Both the position numbers and the translations under genes were made by a program. The notes under the pieces are model-generated. The model made no database searches and was not told the DNA's origin. It worked only from the letters and a program-made list of their open reading frames with translations. From Roseateles_B flavus (GTDB lineage Bacteria; Pseudomonadota; Gammaproteobacteria; Burkholderiales; Burkholderiaceae_C), in NCBI RefSeq assembly GCF_039872765.1, contig NZ_JBDPZC010000031.1, forward strand, positions 1-5,245: a stretch of 5,245 nt of DNA. The letters run 5' to 3'. Below, one piece after another: positions 1 to 5,245 of the stretch (the first letter of the stretch is position 1; each line of letters starts with the position of its first letter).

Positions 1-5245
<5,245 letters not shown>

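Overview
The window is one uninterrupted piece of a giant multimodular non-ribosomal peptide synthetase (NRPS) gene on the minus strand. A single reading frame (codons ending on positions divisible by 3) is open from position 5244 to position 1, about 1748 codons. It has no stop, start or frameshift, so both gene ends lie outside the window. The very high GC content, the strong G/C bias at third codon positions and the style of the NRPS motifs suggest a high-GC proteobacterium, possibly a betaproteobacterium of the Burkholderiales. That taxonomic guess is inference only.

In transcription order (right to left) the protein reads: C-terminal end of an adenylation domain (A1, 5244-4888), carrier domain T1 (4857-4639), condensation domain C1 (4578-3283), complete adenylation domain A2 (3201-1687), carrier domain T2 (1659-1432), condensation domain C2 (1380-103), and the first residues of a third adenylation domain (A3, from about position 57 to 1). 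This gives the end of one elongation module, one complete C-A-T module, and the start of a third. The module repeats every ~3.2 kb, and the two carrier serines are exactly 3198 bp apart.

The ten-residue pocket code of A2, read by alignment to GrsA, is D-F-W-N-V-G-M-V-H-K. This is one conservative change (Ile to Val at position 299) from the classic threonine code, so the complete module very likely adds L-threonine. T1 hands the upstream chain to C1, which joins it to Thr on T2. C2 then passes the longer chain to the residue of the next module. No epimerization, methyltransferase, cyclization, oxidation or thioesterase domain is present. Both condensation domains keep an intact HHxxxDG motif and look most like the LCL type.

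There is no intergenic DNA here, hence no promoter, terminator, RNA gene, mobile element or CRISPR. The points most worth following are the Thr code, the two different carrier-domain subtypes, and a codon-composition contrast between the A core and the C domains that fits modular recombination. I did not find a new kind of system. The peptide product itself cannot be named from this fragment.
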